Source of the DNA: Nocardia arthritidis NBRC 100137
GTDB taxonomy: Bacteria > Actinomycetota > Actinomycetes > Mycobacteriales > Mycobacteriaceae
Assembly (NCBI RefSeq): GCF_001612765.1
Contig: NZ_BDBB01000015.1
Coordinates: 62,001 to 126,000, forward strand
DNA: 64,000 nucleotides
Direction: 5' to 3'
Below the pieces are notes generated by a model. The model saw only the letters and a list, made by a program, of their open reading frames with translations. It had not been told where the DNA came from and made no database searches. Position 1 is the stretch's first letter. Every line of letters starts with the position of its first letter. Shown one piece after another: positions 17,655-27,786 of this stretch. The position numbers and the translations under genes were made by a program.

Positions 17655-18563
17655 CTAACGCCGCGGCGGGAAGTGGCGAATGAGCCCCTCTTGCACCGTG
17701 GTGGCCAGCAGATCGCCGCTGCGGGAGTAGAAGCGGCCGGTCGCCAGGCCACGGGAGCCCGCGGCCACCGGTGACTCGGTGCAGTACAGCGCCCACTCGT
17801 CGAAACGGAACGGGCGGTGGAACCAGATCGAATGGTTGACCGTAGCCGCGACGATGCGGTCCAGACCCCACGACAGCCCGTGGGTGGTGATGATCGAGTC
17901 CAGCACCGTGGTGTCGGACGAATAGCCCAGCGTCGCCACATGGATCAGCGGGTCGTCGGGCAACCTGCCGTCCGCGCGCATCCACACGCGGTTGTGGTTG
18001 AGCCGCTCCCCGGTGCCCTTGAGAATCCAGGCCGGATCGTTTGTGTAGCGCATGTCGATCGGATGCGGCGCCTTGACGAACATCTCCAGCTTGTCCTCCA
18101 AGCCTTCGAAGCTCTCCTCCACCCGCGGCAGCGTCTCCGGATCCGGTACGTCCGGCTGGGCGTGCGCGTGCTCGAGCCCCGTGCCCCAATCCTGGAACGC
18201 GGCGAGCATCACGAACAGCTCCTGGCCGTCCTGGCTGGCGGTCACCGTGCGGTTGGCGAACGCGCGACCGTCGCGATGCCGGTCCACTCGGTACTCGATC
18301 GGCTTCTTCACATCGCCGCCGCGCACGAAATGCGCGTTGATGGCGTGCACCGGACGGTCACCGACCGTCCGGCCCGCCGCGATGATGGCCTGCGAGACGA
18401 GCTGACCGCCGAAGGTCCGGCTCCACACCTTCTCCGGGTGCTGTCCGACGAACACGTCCTCGTCTATCTGCTCGAGATCGAGCAGGCCCAGCAGCACATC
18501 CAGGTCGGAGCGCGGCGCGGGCGCATTCGCGATGTCGACGGGGCTGCTCAGGGAAGCACTCAC
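17655..18563 (-). CDS. tesB: Acyl-CoA thioesterase II
   Basis: Hydrolyses acyl-CoA to free fatty acid and CoA. The 302-residue protein is a double hotdog fold: the first half carries FGGQLVSQAIIAAGRTV and HFVRGGD, and the second carries NHSIWFHRPFRFDEWALY and the catalytic Gln in TTVQEGLIR. Length and motifs match TesB. Its GTG start shares one base with the pyk stop codon (TAGTG), so it should be translated by coupling with pyk, the same pair order seen in mycobacteria. Confidence 0.93.
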   Translation of the reverse strand: MSASLSSPVDIANAPAPRSDLDVLLGLLDLEQIDEDVFVGQHPEKVWSRTFGGQLVSQAIIAAGRTVGDRPVHAINAHFVRGGDVKKPIEYRVDRHRDGRAFANRTVTASQDGQELFVMLAAFQDWGTGLEHAHAQPDVPDPETLPRVEESFEGLEDKLEMFVKAPHPIDMRYTNDPAWILKGTGERLNHNRVWMRADGRLPDDPLIHVATLGYSSDTTVLDSIITTHGLSWGLDRIVAATVNHSIWFHRPFRFDEWALYCTESPVAAGSRGLATGRFYSRSGDLLATTVQEGLIRHFPPRR

Positions 18564-19978
18564 TAGTGGTCCTCCTCACCGATTCGGTGAACGTGGATCA
18601 GGTTGGTGGAACCGACGGTACCGGGCGGCGACCCGGCGACGATGACCACCAGGTCACCCTTCTGGTATCGGTCCATCGACAGAAGTGCTACATCCACCTG
18701 GTGGATCATGGCGTCGGTGCTGTCGACCGTCGGCACGATGAAGGTCTCGGTGCCCCAGGTCAGCGCCAGCTGACTGCGCACCTCCGGCAGCGGCGTGAAC
18801 GCCAGCAGCGGCAGCGGAGTGTGCAGCCGGGCCAGGCGGCGCACCGTGTCGCCCGACTGGGTGAACGCGACCAGCGCCTTGGCGTTGAGCCGCTCGCCGA
18901 TGTCGCGGGCGGCGTAGGAGATCACACCGCGCTTGGTGCGCGGCACGTGGGTCAGCGGCGGCACCCTGGTCGATTCCGTCTCCACCGCGTGCACGATGCG
19001 CGCCATCGTGCGCACCGTCTCGATCGGGTACTTCCCCACCGAGGTTTCGCCCGACAGCATCACCGCGTCGGCGCCGTCGAGCACCGCGTTCGCCACGTCC
19101 GATGCCTCGGCGCGGGTGGGGCGGGAATTCTCGATCATCGATTCCAGCATCTGCGTGGCGACGATGACGGGCTTGGCGTTCTCCCGGGCCATCTGGATGG
19201 CGCGCTTCTGCACGATCGGCACCTGCTCGAGCGGCAGTTCGACACCGAGGTCGCCGCGCGCGACCATCACCGCGTCGAAGGCCAGCACCACGGCCTCCAG
19301 GTTGTCGATCGCCTCCGGCTTCTCCAGCTTGCCGATCACCGGCACCCGGCGGCCCACCCGGTCCATCACGTCGTGCACCAGCTCGACGTCGGACGGGGAC
19401 CGCACGAACGACAGCGCGATGAAATCCACCCCGAGCTTCAGCGCGAATTCCAGGTCCTCGATGTCCTTCTCCGACAGCGCGGGCACCGACACGTCCATGC
19501 CCGGCAGCGAGACGCCTTTGTTGTTGGAGACCGGGCCGCCTTCGGTGACCCGGCAGACCACGTCGTTACCGTCGACGCGAGTGACGATGAGGCCCACCTT
19601 GCCGTCGTCGACCAGCAGGCGGTCGCCGGCCTTGGCGTCCTGTGCCAGCTCCTTGTAGGTGGTGGACACGCGGTCGTGGGTCCCGTCGACGTCGTCGACG
19701 GTGATGCGGACCTCTTCGCCCGTCGCCCAGACGGTTCTGCCTTCCAGGAAGCGCCCCAGGCGGATCTTGGGACCCTGCAGGTCGGCGAGAATGCCGACCG
19801 CCCGGCCGAGGTGGTCGGCTGCCTGACGCACCTTCTTGTAGTTCTCGGCATGGTCGCTGTGCTCGCCGTGGCTGAAGTTCAGCCGAGCCACGTCCATGCC
19901 GCTCTCGACGAGTTCGCGGATACGGTCCTCGGTGGCAGTGGCCGGGCCGAGCGTGCACACAATCTTCGTCCGTCGCAT
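18563..19978 (-). CDS. pyk: Pyruvate kinase
   Basis: Last step of glycolysis: phosphoenolpyruvate plus ADP to pyruvate plus ATP. The 471-residue protein opens with RRTKIVCTLGPA. It has the active-site signature around VIGKLEKPEAIDN (catalytic Lys) and the metal/substrate segment VMVARGDLGVELP. The C-terminal allosteric domain is present and intact. A GTG codon directly precedes the chosen ATG. It is followed by tesB with a one-base overlap. Confidence 0.96.
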   Translation of the reverse strand: MRRTKIVCTLGPATATEDRIRELVESGMDVARLNFSHGEHSDHAENYKKVRQAADHLGRAVGILADLQGPKIRLGRFLEGRTVWATGEEVRITVDDVDGTHDRVSTTYKELAQDAKAGDRLLVDDGKVGLIVTRVDGNDVVCRVTEGGPVSNNKGVSLPGMDVSVPALSEKDIEDLEFALKLGVDFIALSFVRSPSDVELVHDVMDRVGRRVPVIGKLEKPEAIDNLEAVVLAFDAVMVARGDLGVELPLEQVPIVQKRAIQMARENAKPVIVATQMLESMIENSRPTRAEASDVANAVLDGADAVMLSGETSVGKYPIETVRTMARIVHAVETESTRVPPLTHVPRTKRGVISYAARDIGERLNAKALVAFTQSGDTVRRLARLHTPLPLLAFTPLPEVRSQLALTWGTETFIVPTVDSTDAMIHQVDVALLSMDRYQKGDLVVIVAGSPPGTVGSTNLIHVHRIGEEDH

Positions 19979-19990
19979 CACGAGTAGAGC

Positions 19991-20752
19991 CTAGTCCCGC
20001 TCGGTGGGCAGGTCCTGCCGTGGCCATGGTGAAACCTTGGTGAAAAATATGAACGACAGCCGCGTGGCAGGTACAAACGGATACTCATCGAGCGACATGA
20101 CGGCCAATCTCGTTTCCAGCCGGGTCTGCCCGAACCCGAGGATCAGGCAGATCACCCAGTAGTACAGCGCCGCGACCCCGTAGAGCGCGAAGAAGTCGAA
20201 CGTCGGCGCGGCGGCGAGCTGCGCGACGCGCAGCAGTTCGGTCACCAGGATGGTCGAGGCCAGCGAGGTGTCCTTCACCAGGGAGATCAGCGTATTCGAC
20301 AGCGGCGGCACGGCGATGCGCGCGGCCTGCGGCAGGATGATCAGCCGCAGCATCGACGGATACGACATGCCGAGCGCCTGCGCCGCCTCCCACTGCCCCG
20401 CCGCGACGCTCAGGATGGCGGCCCGCACCACTTCGGCCGCGTAGCCGCCGACGTTGAGGCTGAACGCGATCACCGCTGCGGGAAACGGATCGATCACGAT
20501 GCCGAACTGCGGCAGCGCGTAGAACACGATGAACAACTGCACCAGCAGCGGTGTGCCGCGAATGATCGAGATGTAGCAGCGGGCCGCCGCCGACAGCGGC
20601 CACACCGGCGACATCCTGGCCAGCGCGACGAACAGCGCGAGCGCCAGGCCGACGGCGAAGCTGATCGCGGTGAGCGGCAGGGTCTTGGTGAGGGTGGCCT
20701 GCAGCATCGGCCACAGGTTGTGCCAGATGAGATCCCGGGTGGCGGCGTCCAT
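19991..20752 (-). CDS. Polar amino-acid ABC transporter permease
   Basis: Membrane subunit of a His/Glu/Gln/Arg/opine-family importer, 253 residues with about five membrane segments. The EAA-type loop is visible as GQWEAAQALGMSYPSMLRLIILPQA, and RGTPLLVQLFIVFY is characteristic of the family. It begins 12 bases after its binding-protein gene. No ATPase gene follows; pyk does. The last 25 residues (from about SLDEYPF) are an unusual tail after the final membrane segment. Confidence 0.9.
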   Translation of the reverse strand: MDAATRDLIWHNLWPMLQATLTKTLPLTAISFAVGLALALFVALARMSPVWPLSAAARCYISIIRGTPLLVQLFIVFYALPQFGIVIDPFPAAVIAFSLNVGGYAAEVVRAAILSVAAGQWEAAQALGMSYPSMLRLIILPQAARIAVPPLSNTLISLVKDTSLASTILVTELLRVAQLAAAPTFDFFALYGVAALYYWVICLILGFGQTRLETRLAVMSLDEYPFVPATRLSFIFFTKVSPWPRQDLPTERD

Positions 20753-20764
20753 GAACGATGTCGG

Positions 20765-21517
20765 CTACTGGCTGACGTCGGTCCCGAAATACTTCTCGGA
20801 GATCTTCGCCAGCGTGCCGTCGGCGCGCAGCTGGTTCAGCGCGTTGTCCACGTCGGTGATCAGCGCGTCGCCCTTGCGCGCCGCGAACGCCTGCTTGCTC
20901 ACCGATCCGGTCCGGGCGGCGATCTTCACGCTGGTGTCACCGGTCTTCTCGGTGTACTCGGCGACGGCCAGGTTGTCGTTGACGGTGGCGTCCACGCGGC
21001 CGTTCTTCAGCAGCTGGATGGCCTGCACGAATCCCTCCACGGCCTCGACCTTCGCGCCCGCGTCGGTGGCGACCTTGCTCCAGTTGCTGGTGGCCGACTG
21101 CGCGCAGGTCTTCCCGGCGAGGTCGGCAAGCCCGGTGACGGCGTTGTCGTCGCTACGGGTGACGATCACGCCCGCCGAGGTGGTGTAGGGCGCCGACAGC
21201 GCGTATTTCGCCGTGCGCTCGTCGTTCACGGTCACCTGATTCGCCACCAGATCGAAGCGCTTGGACTCCAGGCCCGCGAAGATGGCGTCCCATGGCGTCT
21301 GCACGAATTCGACCTTCTTGCCGAGTTTGTCGCCGACCGCTCGGATCACCTCGACGTCGTAGCCGGTGAGCTTGCCGTCGGAGCCCTGGAAGCTGAACGG
21401 GGTGTAGGTGCCCTCGGTCCCGACCTTCAGCACGTTCGGGTCGCTACCGCCGCACGCGGTCAGCCCTGTGGCGGCGAGTATTGCGAGCACGGCGGCGGCG
21501 AACAACCTACGGCGCAC
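20765..21517 (-). CDS. Polar amino-acid binding lipoprotein
   Basis: Substrate-binding partner of the adjacent permease, 250 residues. The signal peptide ends in lipobox LTAC with Cys22. The mature protein is a type 2 periplasmic-binding fold (SBP_bac_3): YTPFSFQGSDGKLTGYDVEVI opens the first lobe and Arg-containing ligand residues follow. The GTG start has a strong AGAGAGGGA ribosome site; the frame upstream is not coding. Cystine, Glu or another polar amino acid is possible; sequence alone does not say. Confidence 0.9.
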   Translation of the reverse strand: MRRRLFAAAVLAILAATGLTACGGSDPNVLKVGTEGTYTPFSFQGSDGKLTGYDVEVIRAVGDKLGKKVEFVQTPWDAIFAGLESKRFDLVANQVTVNDERTAKYALSAPYTTSAGVIVTRSDDNAVTGLADLAGKTCAQSATSNWSKVATDAGAKVEAVEGFVQAIQLLKNGRVDATVNDNLAVAEYTEKTGDTSVKIAARTGSVSKQAFAARKGDALITDVDNALNQLRADGTLAKISEKYFGTDVSQ

Positions 21518-21659
21518 GGAATCCCTCTCTTCGGTGCGTGGAGTTCCACACACGGCACGCGAATCCCGGTCATGCTACGCCCGGACCGCCGCGAGCGACA
21601 GTATCGCGATCATGGTGCGCGGAAGAGTTGCGCTCGGTGATCTTCGCGCTGTGACCGGA

Positions 21660-21682
21660 AGGCGGGCACCCCGCTCCCGCCT
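21660..21682 (-). terminator. Small hairpin before the TM2 gene end
   Basis: A 7-bp stem (AGGCGGG/CCCGCCT) with a 9-base loop lies after the TM2 gene and before the binding-protein operon. No T-run. A weak terminator candidate. Confidence 0.3.
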
Positions 21683-21698
21683 CCCGGGTTCGCCGAGA

Positions 21699-22217
21699 TC
21701 AGTCGCGCAGCGGGCGGCCGTTGCTGTCCGGCACCTTGCCGGTGAGCATCAGGACGCCATCGACGATGCCCCAGATCCAGCCGACGGTGAAACAGGTGAG
21801 GATGCCGACGACCAGCTGAGCTACGCCCAGGCCGGTGTATCCGAGGTAGAAGCGGCCGACGCCGAAACTGCCCAGGAAGATCTGCAGGAGCCCCGCGACG
21901 AGCTTCTGCTTGTCCGACAGCGGTACACCGAAAGGGTCACGGCCCCAGGGCGCCTCCGGATCGTTGGGGTTGTAGCCCTGCGGCGCGACCGGGTAGGGGC
22001 CTGCCGGGTAGCCCCCGGGCTGTTGACCGTACGGATCGGCGGGCTGGCCGTAAGGATTCGACGGTGGGCTGTACTGCGGCTGGCCGTAGGGGTCCGAGGG
22101 CGCGCTGTAGGGCGGCCGGCTCTGCGCGTCCAGCGGCTTGGTCAGATCGGGACCGGTGCCGGGCGGGCCGTACTGCGGGCCACCGGGATCCGGATTCTGC
22201 TGGTAAGGGTCGGTCAC
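21699..22217 (-). CDS. TM2 domain membrane protein
   Basis: A 172-residue protein. The first 90 residues are a low-complexity Pro/Gly/Tyr/Gln region with repeats of the SDPYGQPQYSPPSNPYGQ kind. The C-terminal TM2 domain has two membrane helices joined by a short turn: LVAGLLQIFLGSFGVGRFYLG, then QLVVGILTCFTVGWIWGIVDG, followed by the charged end. Function is unknown; such proteins are common in actinobacteria. The ATG has GAGGA upstream. Confidence 0.85.
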   Translation of the reverse strand: MTDPYQQNPDPGGPQYGPPGTGPDLTKPLDAQSRPPYSAPSDPYGQPQYSPPSNPYGQPADPYGQQPGGYPAGPYPVAPQGYNPNDPEAPWGRDPFGVPLSDKQKLVAGLLQIFLGSFGVGRFYLGYTGLGVAQLVVGILTCFTVGWIWGIVDGVLMLTGKVPDSNGRPLRD

Positions 22218-22468
22218 TCAGATCCTCCTCGGTCGTGCGGGCACCCTCTGGTCGGCCCCCGGTCCTCCTGGATCGCCGAACTGCCGTTCCTCGACGATCA
22301 CGAGCCATTGTCACGGGGATCGACCTGGTTGTCGCCCCCGTGGCATTCGGCCCCGCGCACAGTTATCGCAGCGGGTCGCCCGAACGTTGCCGCCGCGGCC
22401 CTTCTGTGCCGACGATGCTGGGTCGGGTCGAGAACCGCGCCCGTCGGCGTCCCGGCCGCGCCGGGCGA

Positions 22469-23617
22469 TCAGTTCTTGTCGGAGGCCGACTTTCCCGAAT
22501 CGGCCTTCTCCGCGGCGGTACGGGAGGACTCCTCGGCCTCGCCCGCCTGCTGCCCGTTCGGTTCCGCCGCGCCGGACTCGGCATCGAGCACCGGGGTCCC
22601 GGACGCCGGTGCGTCGACGCCGGTCGTGGATTCGCCGGTCCGCGAGGGCTTCCCGGGCGCCGTCCCGGCCGCCCGCAGGGCACGGATCTGCCACGGCCAC
22701 GGCCGCGGGCTCGCGGCTGGTTGCAGCTGCTCGGGCGTTTCGCGGCCCTTCGTCGCGAACACGAAGTAGGCGATCGCGGCCAGGAAGACGACCGCGGAGG
22801 TGAACGAGTTGATCCGGATGCCAGCGATCTTCGTCGCCTCGTCGGCGCGCATCAGCTCGATGAAGAACCGACCGAAGCAGTAGCCGGCGACGTACAGCGC
22901 GAACAGGCGGCCGTGCCCGATCCGGAAACGCTTGTCCACGTATACGAGCAGGACGACGACGAGCACGTTCCACAGCAGTTCGTACAGGAAGGTGGGATGC
23001 ACGATCTTGTCGACCACGCCGGTGGAGGCGCCGTTCATCATGTCGAGCCTGCCGTCGTCGCCCACCCGCCGGTAGATCTCCAGGCCCCAGGGCAGGTCGG
23101 TCTCGCGGCCGTACAGTTCCTGGTTGAAGTAGTTGCCGAGCCTGCCGATGGCCTGGGCGAGCAGGACCGGCGGGGCGACCGCGTCGCCCAGGGCGGGCAA
23201 CGGGATCCGGTACACCCGGCAGCCGATCCACGCCCCGATGCCGCCGAGCAGCACCGCGCCCCAGATGCCGAGCCCGCCTTGGTAGATCTTCAGCGCGTCG
23301 ACCGGATTTCCGTCCGCGCCGAAGTACTTCTGCCAGTCGGTGGCCACGTGGTAGAGCCTGCCGCCGACCAGGCCGAACGGCACCGCGAACATCGCGACGT
23401 CCAGGATCGCGCCGGGCTGCCCGCCGCGTGCGCGCCAGCGCCGTTCGCCCCACCAGATCGCGACGACGATGCCGAGGATGATGCACAGGGCGTAGGCCCG
23501 CAGCGGGAACGGCCCGAGCTGCCACACGCCCCGCGCGGGGCTGGGGATATAGGCCAGCAGGGCGCCGCTGACGCCGCCGTCGGCCAGGACACTGTCTGCG
23601 AGGACTCGTAACGTCAC
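22469..23617 (-). CDS. lgt: Prolipoprotein diacylglyceryl transferase
   Basis: Adds diacylglycerol to the lipobox cysteine of prolipoproteins, such as the binding proteins and PBP in this window. The 382-residue protein has about seven membrane segments and the Lgt signature GRLGNYFNQELYG, plus GGRLYHVATDW with the catalytic His region. The C-terminal 85 residues form a hydrophilic acidic tail typical of actinobacterial Lgt. The GTG start was taken where the first membrane region begins; no strong ribosome site is seen. Follows trpA as in mycobacteria. Confidence 0.95.
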   Translation of the reverse strand: MTLRVLADSVLADGGVSGALLAYIPSPARGVWQLGPFPLRAYALCIILGIVVAIWWGERRWRARGGQPGAILDVAMFAVPFGLVGGRLYHVATDWQKYFGADGNPVDALKIYQGGLGIWGAVLLGGIGAWIGCRVYRIPLPALGDAVAPPVLLAQAIGRLGNYFNQELYGRETDLPWGLEIYRRVGDDGRLDMMNGASTGVVDKIVHPTFLYELLWNVLVVVLLVYVDKRFRIGHGRLFALYVAGYCFGRFFIELMRADEATKIAGIRINSFTSAVVFLAAIAYFVFATKGRETPEQLQPAASPRPWPWQIRALRAAGTAPGKPSRTGESTTGVDAPASGTPVLDAESGAAEPNGQQAGEAEESSRTAAEKADSGKSASDKN

Positions 23618-23900
23618 GGGGTCACCGTAGCGGAGAAGCTTCGCCGCCACGCGGGCAGCGCACCGCCCTTGTCGTGGTGAGGCGTGCCATCGCGAAGCCC
23701 CGCCCACCGGTAGCGCCGCGAGATCCCCGTGGTTGCGGTGAGCGCGGCCGAGCGCACTCCCGTGACTTGCACGTCCTTCGACAGGAACCGCGCCATCCGC
23801 TGCACCGGCTTGTCCGCGTCCGGTTCGCCGGACGGGATCGCCGGTCTCGTGTCACAGCGGCGGGGCCGGGCCGATTTCACCGCCCGGCCGAACCGCCTTC

Positions 23901-24701
23901 CTAGGACGACACGGTGGCCGAGCGCACGCCTTCGGCGAGTTCCGCCGTCAGTGCCCGCACGGCATCGAGACCCTGTCCCGCCGCGCTCACCAGCGCCGAG
24001 CCGACGATGACGCCATCGGCGAAGGACGCGATCTCGGCGGCCTGCTCGCCCGAGCGGACGCCGAGGCCGACCCCGATCGGGATGTCGGAGTGCGTCCGGA
24101 TCCGCGCGCACAGCGCGGGCGCGGCCGAGGACACCACGTCGCGCGCGCCGGTCACGCCCATGGTCGATGCCGCGTAGACGAAGCCGCGGCTGGCCTCGAG
24201 CGTTTTCACCAGGCGCTCCTCGGTGGACGACGGCGCGACCAGGAAGATGCGGTCCAGGTTGTGCGTGGACGAGGCGACGAACCAGTCGTCGGCCTCTTCC
24301 GGAATCAGGTTCGGGGTGATGATGCCCGCGCCGCCCGCAGCGGCCAGATCCCGCGCGAAGCGATCCACGCCGTACTTGAGCACGGGGTTCCAGTAGCTCA
24401 TCACGACGGCCTTGCCGCCCACGCCGGTGATCGCCTCGACCACCGTGAACACGTCGCGCACCCGCACGCCGCCGCGCAGCGCCTGCTCGGCGGCGGCCTG
24501 GATGGTCGGGCCGTCCATCACCGGATCGGAGTAGGCGACGCCGACCTCGATGATGTCGCATCCGGCTTCGACCATGGCGCGCACGACCTCGATCGAACCG
24601 GCCAGATCGGGGTAGCCCGCGGGCAGGTAGCCGATCAGCGCCGCGCGGCCTTCGGCGCGGCAGGCGGCGAAGGTGTTCGCCAAGCGGGACTGCTGGCTCA
24701 C
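23901..24701 (-). CDS. trpA: Tryptophan synthase alpha chain
   Basis: Cleaves indole-3-glycerol phosphate to indole and glyceraldehyde-3-phosphate, passing indole to TrpB. The 266-residue TIM barrel has the catalytic Glu and Asp in [19 protein letters not shown] and a phosphate-binding [11 protein letters not shown] segment. Its GTG start overlaps the trpB stop by four bases. Last gene of the trp operon; about 280 bases separate it from lgt. Confidence 0.97.
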   Translation of the reverse strand: MSQQSRLANTFAACRAEGRAALIGYLPAGYPDLAGSIEVVRAMVEAGCDIIEVGVAYSDPVMDGPTIQAAAEQALRGGVRVRDVFTVVEAITGVGGKAVVMSYWNPVLKYGVDRFARDLAAAGGAGIITPNLIPEEADDWFVASSTHNLDRIFLVAPSSTEERLVKTLEASRGFVYAASTMGVTGARDVVSSAAPALCARIRTHSDIPIGVGLGVRSGEQAAEIASFADGVIVGSALVSAAGQGLDAVRALTAELAEGVRSATVSS

Positions 24702-25963
24702 CGGCCCTCCTCCTTCGGCTCGTCGAACAGCCCGAACCACCGCGCTGCCGTGTCCATGTCCTTGTCACCGCGGCCCGAGAGGTTCACCAGGATGACCGCG
24801 CCGGGGCCGAGTTCCTTGCCCAGTTGCAGCGCGCCGGCCACCGCGTGCGCCGACTCGATCGCCGGAATGATGCCCTCGGTGCGGCTGAGCAGCAGCAGCG
24901 CGTCCATCGCCTCGGTGTCGGTGATCGGCCGGTACTCGGCGCGGCCCACGTCCTTGAGGTAGGCGTGCTCCGGGCCGACACCCGGATAGTCCAGGCCCGC
25001 CGAAATGGAATGCGACTCGATGGTCTGGCCGTCCTCGTCCTGCAGCAGGTACGAGTAGGCGCCCTGGAACGCCCCGGGCGTGCCCCCGGTGAAGGTGGCC
25101 GCGTGCCGGCCGGTGTCGACGCCGTCACCGGCCGCTTCGTAGCCGATCAGCCGGACGTCGGTGTCGTCGAGGAACGCGTGGAAGATGCCGATGGCATTGG
25201 ATCCGCCGCCGACGCAGGCGACGACCGCGTCGGGCAGCCCGCCGGTGGCGGCCTGCACCTGGGCGCGAGCCTCCATGCCGATGATGCGCTGGAAATCGCG
25301 CACCAGCATCGGGAACGGGTGCGGGCCCGCGGCGGTGCCGAAACAGTAGTAGGTGTCGTCGGCGTTGGTCACCCAGTCGCGCAGCGCCTCGTTGATGGCG
25401 TCCTTGAGGGTCTGCGAACCGGAGGTCACCGAGATCACCTCGGCGCCGAGCAGGCGCATGCGCGCCACGTTCAGCGCCTGGCGGGCGGTGTCGACCGCAC
25501 CCATGTAGACGACGCAGTCCAGGCCGAGCAGCGCGCAGGCGGTGGCCGTGGCGACGCCGTGCTGGCCCGCGCCGGTCTCCGCGATCACCCTGGTCTTGCC
25601 CATCCGCTTGGCGAGCAGCGCTTGGCCGAGCACGTTGTTGATCTTGTGCGAGCCGGTGTGGTTCAGGTCTTCGCGCTTGAGCAGGATGCGCGCGCCGCCC
25701 GCGTGCTCGGCCAGGCGCGTGCACTCGAACACCGGCGACGGGCGCCCGGTGTAGTCACGCTGCAGCCGGTCCAGTTCGTTGAGGAAGGATTCGTCGATCC
25801 GGGACTTCTCGTATTCGGCGGTCACCTCCTCGATGACCGCCATCAGGGCCTCGGGGACGTGCCTGCCGCCGTAGACGCCGAAGTGCCCGCCCACGTCGGG
25901 CTCGTGGCCGCTACGCTGGGCGACGCCGTCACTGGCCTGTGGTACCGCTGCCACGCCGGTCAC
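24698..25963 (-). CDS. trpB: Tryptophan synthase beta chain
   Basis: Joins indole with serine to make tryptophan, using PLP. The 421-residue protein has the PLP-binding lysine in HTGSHKINN, the glycine-rich phosphate loop [10 protein letters not shown], and ETGAGQHG at the active site. Both ends overlap neighbours by four bases (GTGA), so trpC, trpB and trpA are coupled. The N-terminus is about 15 residues longer than the minimal enzyme. Confidence 0.98.
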   Translation of the reverse strand: MTGVAAVPQASDGVAQRSGHEPDVGGHFGVYGGRHVPEALMAVIEEVTAEYEKSRIDESFLNELDRLQRDYTGRPSPVFECTRLAEHAGGARILLKREDLNHTGSHKINNVLGQALLAKRMGKTRVIAETGAGQHGVATATACALLGLDCVVYMGAVDTARQALNVARMRLLGAEVISVTSGSQTLKDAINEALRDWVTNADDTYYCFGTAAGPHPFPMLVRDFQRIIGMEARAQVQAATGGLPDAVVACVGGGSNAIGIFHAFLDDTDVRLIGYEAAGDGVDTGRHAATFTGGTPGAFQGAYSYLLQDEDGQTIESHSISAGLDYPGVGPEHAYLKDVGRAEYRPITDTEAMDALLLLSRTEGIIPAIESAHAVAGALQLGKELGPGAVILVNLSGRGDKDMDTAARWFGLFDEPKEEGR

Positions 25964-26778
25964 CGGCCCCGCCGTGCCGGCTTCGGGCAGGACGGGTGGG
26001 TGCCCGCGGTCACCAGTTCCGAGACCGCCGCGCGGGGGTCGCCACTGGTCACCAAGCCCTCGCCGACGAGAACGGCGTCCGCGCCCGCGCCCGCGTAGGC
26101 CAGCAGGTCGGCGGTGCCGCGGATGCCGGATTCGGCGATCCGGATCACCTCGGTGGGCAGTCCGGGCGCGATCCGCGCGAACACGTCGCGGTCGACCTCG
26201 AGCGTCTTGAGGTTGCGGGCGTTCACACCGATCACCGACGCGCCCGCCTCCAGCGCGCGGTCGGCCTCCTCCTCGGTGTGCACCTCGACCAGCGCGGTCA
26301 TGCCCAGCGACTCGGTGCGGTCGATCAGGGAGGACAGCACGTCCTGCTCCAGTGCCGCGACGATCAGCAGGATGACGTCCGCGCCGTGTGCGCGCGCCTC
26401 GTGGATCTGGTAGGGGCCCACGACGAAGTCCTTGCGCAGGATCGGGATGTTCACCGTGGCGCGGACCGCGTCCAGGTCGTCGAGCGACCCGTTGAAGCGG
26501 CGGCCCTCGGTGAGCACGCTGATGATCCGCGCGCCGCCGTCCTCGTAGGACTTGGCCAGGCTCGCCGGGTCCGGGATGTCCGCCAGCTCGCCCTTGGACG
26601 GACTTGCTCGCTTGACCTCGGCGATCACGCCGATGCCGTCCTCGAGCAGCGCCGCGCGGGCGTCCAGCGGCGCGGGCGCGGCCGCGGCGGCCGCCTTGAC
26701 CGCCTGGAAGTCGAGAAGGGCTTCCCGAGCGGCCACATCCGCGCGGACCCCGTCGAGAATCGAGTCGAGTACCGTCAT
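25960..26778 (-). CDS. trpC: Indole-3-glycerol phosphate synthase
   Basis: Converts carboxyphenylaminodeoxyribulose phosphate to indole-3-glycerol phosphate. The 272-residue TIM barrel has the signature [13 protein letters not shown] and the active-site segments [23 protein letters not shown] and IAESGI. No TrpF domain is fused to it; the HisA/PriA encoded in this window should supply that step. A ribosome site AGAAAGGA precedes the ATG. The 183-base gap before it shows no Trp-rich leader peptide. Confidence 0.97.
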   Translation of the reverse strand: MTVLDSILDGVRADVAAREALLDFQAVKAAAAAAPAPLDARAALLEDGIGVIAEVKRASPSKGELADIPDPASLAKSYEDGGARIISVLTEGRRFNGSLDDLDAVRATVNIPILRKDFVVGPYQIHEARAHGADVILLIVAALEQDVLSSLIDRTESLGMTALVEVHTEEEADRALEAGASVIGVNARNLKTLEVDRDVFARIAPGLPTEVIRIAESGIRGTADLLAYAGAGADAVLVGEGLVTSGDPRAAVSELVTAGTHPSCPKPARRGR

Positions 26779-26961
26779 CTGGCTCGAATCCTTTCTGGGG
26801 AGACGGACTTGCTACCTGAGAATCCCCCCAGGCGCTGTCTCACCGATGCTGACAAAGAATAAATGGACCTACCGGGCGCGGATGCGCCGGGGCCGGGGTT
26901 GAACCATGTGGAAGGGCTCCGCGCAAGGTGGCACCCGCCACACCCGCCGCGCGGAAACAGC

Positions 26962-27786
26962 TCAGCGGCCACGTCGGTCCGCCTCACCGTGCTCCGGGTC
27001 CTCCGGGCCCGACGGCCCGGCAGCGGGCTCGTCGGTCGGGTCGGTCCCCGCGTCCAGCGCGTCCCACAGCACGCGCTCGGACAGCTGGGGCGAGGACACA
27101 TCGTCCGGGGACTGCGCGCGCCGCTGCGTCACCTCCGCGGTGGCGGCCGCGCGCCGGAAGACCGGGTTGTCGTACTTGCCGGACATCGGTGCCGCCTCGG
27201 CGGGCATCCGAGCCAGCAGCGCGCCCGCGCCGAACGCGGCGAGCGCGCCGAGCAGCGCGAGCACGGCCGGGAACGCCGACGTGGTCGCCGTCTCCACCTG
27301 GGCGCGCGCCGGGAGCTCGGCTAGTGTCGCGGCCCGCTCGGTGATCTTGCCGGAATCGGTCAGCAGCGCGAACGCGGGCACCGCGGCCACCGCCGCGACC
27401 AACGCGATCAGCACGCCGACCACGCGGCGCAACCAGCCCCGGGTGGCCAGCACGGCCGCGATCGAGGCGAGCAGCACCAGCGCCAGCGGCGTGAGCGCGC
27501 CGAACCACACCCCGCCGTCGAGATGATCGGTGCGGGGCTGGGTGAGGCCGTCGGAAGAGGTGACGGTCACCCAGGTCATCCGGGACGAGGCCCACAGCGC
27601 GGCGGCGGCCACGGCAAGCAACGCGACCGGGGCCACGGGGTATTTCCGGCGCGAATCGCTTCCCGGGTCCGGCGACTCGGTGCGTGCGGCGGAATCCGCT
27701 GCGGCTGGACCGGATTCCGGCCCGCCGGTCTCCGGGGCGGACTCTCGCGCCCGGTTCGGTTCGTCTTCGGGATGGGCAGCTGTCAT
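26962..27786 (-). CDS. Trp-operon-associated membrane protein
   Basis: A 274-residue member of the actinobacterial family found between trpE and trpC (Rv1610-like, TIGR02234). It has an acidic N-terminal tail of about 45 residues, then four membrane segments near 50-66, 95-112, 119-141 and 169-191, with an extracellular loop carrying [14 protein letters not shown]. The C-terminus is hydrophilic. Its ATG overlaps the trpE stop (ATGA). Its function is not established; position suggests a role in tryptophan or precursor handling at the membrane. Confidence 0.88.
   Translation of the reverse strand: MTAAHPEDEPNRARESAPETGGPESGPAAADSAARTESPDPGSDSRRKYPVAPVALLAVAAAALWASSRMTWVTVTSSDGLTQPRTDHLDGGVWFGALTPLALVLLASIAAVLATRGWLRRVVGVLIALVAAVAAVPAFALLTDSGKITERAATLAELPARAQVETATTSAFPAVLALLGALAAFGAGALLARMPAEAAPMSGKYDNPVFRRAAATAEVTQRRAQSPDDVSSPQLSERVLWDALDAGTDPTDEPAAGPSGPEDPEHGEADRRGR

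Noticed and set aside
26779..26961. Possible trp attenuator before trpC, and the trpE leader at 29343-29530
   Set aside because: Looked for a short peptide with consecutive Trp codons followed by competing hairpins on the minus strand; none was found in either place.
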